Shown here: one piece after another, positions 61,199 to 64,000 of the stretch | How the letters are laid out: each line of letters begins with the position of its first letter | Position numbering within the stretch: the stretch's first letter is position 1 | Source of the DNA: Sphaerolaimus hirsutus | Lineage: Eukaryota; Nematoda; Chromadorea; Monhysterida; Sphaerolaimidae | Direction: 5' to 3' | Assembly: GCA_964036195.1 (NCBI GenBank) | Contig: OZ038453.1 | Location: forward strand, 29,950,997 to 30,014,996 | DNA length: 64,000 bases | The notes under the pieces: generated by a model | What the model was told of the DNA's origin: nothing | Database searches by the model: none | The model's input: only the letters and a program-made list of their open reading frames with translations | Position numbers and translations under genes: made by a program

Positions 61199-61424
61199 TG
61201 CTGGCGCCTTTTTGGCGCCCTTTTAAAGCAGGGCGCCAGGCGCCAAGGGCGCCACGGAAAAAGGGCGCTAAGCGCCAAGGGCGCCATGGCGCCTTTCAGA
61301 ATGTGGGCGCCAGGCGCCAAGGGCGCCACAGAAAAAGGGCGCCAAGCGCCAATGGCGCCATGGCGCGGCGCCCTTTGGCGCCCTCAAATGGCGCCAGCGC
61401 CATGGCGCCATTCCATCACTAGAG
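61199..61424. mobile_element. GGCGCC-word element (GGGCGCC variant)
   Basis: Word array ending GGCGCCATTCCATCACTA at 61424. Confidence 0.75.
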
Positions 61425-61802
61425 ATGTGTTCAATCATGCTGATTTTTAGACACAATGAGGATAATGGTTACCACCTGTTTCATAACAAATTTCATCGTC
61501 ATATCATATCATTCTAATGTAATTTTTTTTCATTTCGAGGTTCAATTTCTCATTTCAATGTTATTTGTTATTATATGCCATAAATGCCCCTTAAAACGAA
61601 CGTTGAAGCCATTGATAGCTGATACTGAATCCAGTATGTCTGGGAATAGTGTCCATTTCTGTTGATGCATGGTACTGTAAAATTTGTGGTGGGGTAAAAT
61701 TATCAGTGATATTAGGTTGTAAACTAAATAAGTTTAATTTTTTTGCGTTTTCACATTCATGCATCCCATCCTGTTGTAGATAGGCGGATATAAATGCTGT
61801 TC

Positions 61803-63653
61803 GAGTATGTTGGGGTTAGGGGTCTGGGCTATGACGAATTGTTTTGGTTTGCTCCAATAATCCCCCAGTCCTGAGATAAGGGGGATCTATAAAAAGATGG
61901 TCATTTGCAAAAATTTTGGGTGTCGCTCAGAAAACGCTAATTTTGCACATCAATAACTTGCCTATTTGTGAACCGATTTTAATTATTTTACTTTTAAAAT
62001 GATCACAAATGTTTGGAGAGTCAAATGGTGATATACAATTATGTGTATATCGTTTTGGCCCAGATTCTGAATACAAAATTTTCCGATGCAAAATTGTTTT
62101 TGTGAACATGCTATATTATACTCATGATCAGGAGAAACTCAAAAATCAACAACTGAAATCAATAGCTCTTTCCAATCAAAAGTTATAGCACTTCAAACTT
62201 CTGCCTCCCAACCATACAATTAACTGCATGAACAATGCATGCAAATTGAAAACTCCATATTTGGACCATTTTTCCACTGATTTTCGCCAGTGAACACTAA
62301 AAATGATCAGAATAACCGAATATCATAATTTTGTTCTTAGATTATGTATACATTTCATCAGATGCACCACACAACAAACTAATGAGAACTCTTGAATGAA
62401 AAAGTCATGATGAAAATACCCTAAATCCTCGAAAAAGACCCCAGGGGAGTTTTGGAGGGGGGAGTTATTCAAGGGGGAGTTATTCTGTATTTAACTGTCC
62501 AACAGCAAGACAAATATGTGTATAGGTATACAGTGCCAGGGTTGGCAAAATCTCAGAAAAAAAAAAATGAAATGGAATATTCAAGAATAAAATAAAATCA
62601 TAAATTTAAGAATAAAAATAAAAATTGTAACAAAATTTGAATTTTTGTAAAAATTTGGTTACATTGTAAAAAAATTGGTATTATTGTAAAATTGTAGAAA
62701 AATTCATATTTTTTGTAAAATTTTGTCTCATTGCTTGAGTCTCTACCTGTTTATTCATGGATCTGGGGGCATTGTAAAGTGTCAAATGTCATGTAAAATG
62801 TCATGCAAAGTGTCAATTGTCATGACAAATGTAAAGTAAAGTGTAAATTGTCATGACATGTAAAAATTAAAGTATCACTTGTCAAGCAAATTGTGTTCAA
62901 ATCTCATGTTTTATTTCAAAATCTTATGTTTCATATCCAAATTATGTTGCTGTTGACTCCAAATCTTATGTGAACATTTGGATACAAAAACACAATATTT
63001 GGATATAAAACATACTATGGATACAAAAACACAAGATTTGGATACACAATTTACACTTTGCATGACATTTGTCATGACAATTGCCACTTTGCTTGAAATT
63101 TTACATGACACTTTACATTTTGCATGACAATTGATACTTTACTTTACATTTGTCATGACAATTGACACTTTGCATGACATTTTACAAATGTGCCCAGCAC
63201 ACTCCAGTAATCCTTCTACTGAAAATGCAAACCATTCTTATTGATAATTGTAACTTAACACTTGCAACTAGCTAACAATACCTACTGCATGCAACTTTTG
63301 AAAAGTAAGCGAAAAATTTGTTACAGGTTTTTCATGTATAGGTCTAATTATAACAATTTTCCGGCCTTGCATGCATGTTTATGATTTTTTGTAAAATTTT
63401 TGTAAAATGTTTGTAAAGTGTGTCATTCTATTGTATTAATGACTTTTGGGAAAAAAATAAAATAAAATAAAATGAAACAAGAATAAAATAAAAATAATAA
63501 AAAAATAAAAATTTTATACAATTTTACTAAAATTAATTTTTATAATTTTTATAAAAGTTTTTATAAAGAGTTTCTCTCGATCAGGAGTATAAGATAGCAT
63601 GTTCACAAAAACAATTTTGCATCGAAAAATATTGCATTCAGAAAATGGGCCAA

Positions 63654-63706
<53 letters not shown>

Positions 63707-63962
63707 TGTATATCACCGATTTGACAACAGAAAAGTACTCTCCAAACATTCGTGATCATTTGAAAAGTTAAATGACTAAAATCGGTTAACAAATAGCCGA
63801 GTTCTTGATGTGCAAAGTTCGCATCGTTTTCTGAGCGACACCCAAAAGTTTCGCAAATGACCACCTTTTTATAGACCCCCTTATCTCAGGACTGGGGGAT
63901 TATTCGAGCAAACCAAAACAATTCGTCTTAGCCCAGAACCCAAAGCCCAACACACTCAAATG
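61803..63962. mobile_element. element with about 340-bp terminal inverted repeats
   Basis: 61803-62145 (CGAGTATGTTGGGGTTAGG, CCCCCAGTCCTGAGATAAGG, CCGATTTTAATTATTTTAC) is mirrored by 63575-63962. Between them lie AT-rich sequence, a CATGTAAAGTGTCA-type repeat (62750-63200) and a TA run. No transposase frame seen. Confidence 0.75.
63659..63702. repeat. (TA)n microsatellite
   Basis: About 22 uninterrupted TA units inside the right TIR of 61803-63962. The left TIR has only GTATAT at the same place, so it expanded after insertion. Confidence 0.95.
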
Positions 63963-63963
63963 T

Positions 63964-64000
63964 AGTGATGCGAAAAGCGCCAGAACTTTGGCGCCAAGCG
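63964..64000. mobile_element. GGCGCC-word element cut by the window end
   Basis: TAGTGATGCGAAAAGCGCC followed by GGCGCCAAGCG at the last base. Confidence 0.7.

Overview
This is a eukaryotic, almost certainly metazoan, genomic window. The evidence is spliced exons with GT-AG introns for CUB and trypsin-family domains, a BEL/Pao retrotransposon pol fragment (a lineage known from animals), a non-LTR retrotransposon, and a very dense layer of non-autonomous TIR transposons. I see no bacterial operon, rRNA or CRISPR array. A marine invertebrate would fit, but the sequence alone does not let me name the phylum. A run of 200 N at 6343-6542 is a scaffold gap.

Main gene. One minus-strand gene can be pieced together from about 58.45 kb down to 18.25 kb. 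It encodes two CUB domains, each built from three exons with the same intron phases, followed by a trypsin-like (S1) protease domain spread over at least eight small exons. I find the activation-site region, the TAAHC box with the catalytic His, the NDIA box with the catalytic Asp, the ACLP segment and the C-terminal strand and helix. I do not find the exon for the catalytic-Ser GDSGGP box. A second minus-strand gene ends at 8393 (exons 9376-9477 and 8393-8664). A paralogous exon at 5506-5679 marks a third gene. These two share an 'IP-x-SEC-x-PP' motif that I do not recognise.

Repeats. Everything else is mainly mobile DNA, nested up to four layers deep. Several families can be defined from the sequence by their TIRs and target-site duplications (TSDs). 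There are hAT-like elements with 8-bp TSDs whose bodies are arrays of short words (CCGTTTTCC, GGCGCC, TACGTTTAC and GAATTTTCG types). There are PIF/Harbinger-like long hairpins with 3-bp TTA/TAA TSDs. A large TACCGTA-ended family has homopolymeric C/G arms and a TA TSD. There are GAGGCGTC-ended elements, CCCTGTAAAG-ended elements, CCAGTTCCGC-ended elements and others. A degenerate LINE lies at 13.06-16.44 kb (-), with a second 3' fragment at 46.2-46.55 kb (+).

Most notable points. (1) Two hAT-like elements (28860-30833 and 35611-37538) have captured the same BEL/Pao pol fragment between arrays of the CCGTTTTCC word. Each has a perfect 8-bp TSD, and a 255-bp empty relative lies at 42103-42357. 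(2) Several TIR elements sit exactly between, or inside, protease and other exons, so that the element ends are the intron ends. One of these junctions (24066-24311) has no AG anywhere in the 120 bp before the downstream exon. This suggests recently formed, transposon-derived introns, some perhaps removed by a non-standard route.
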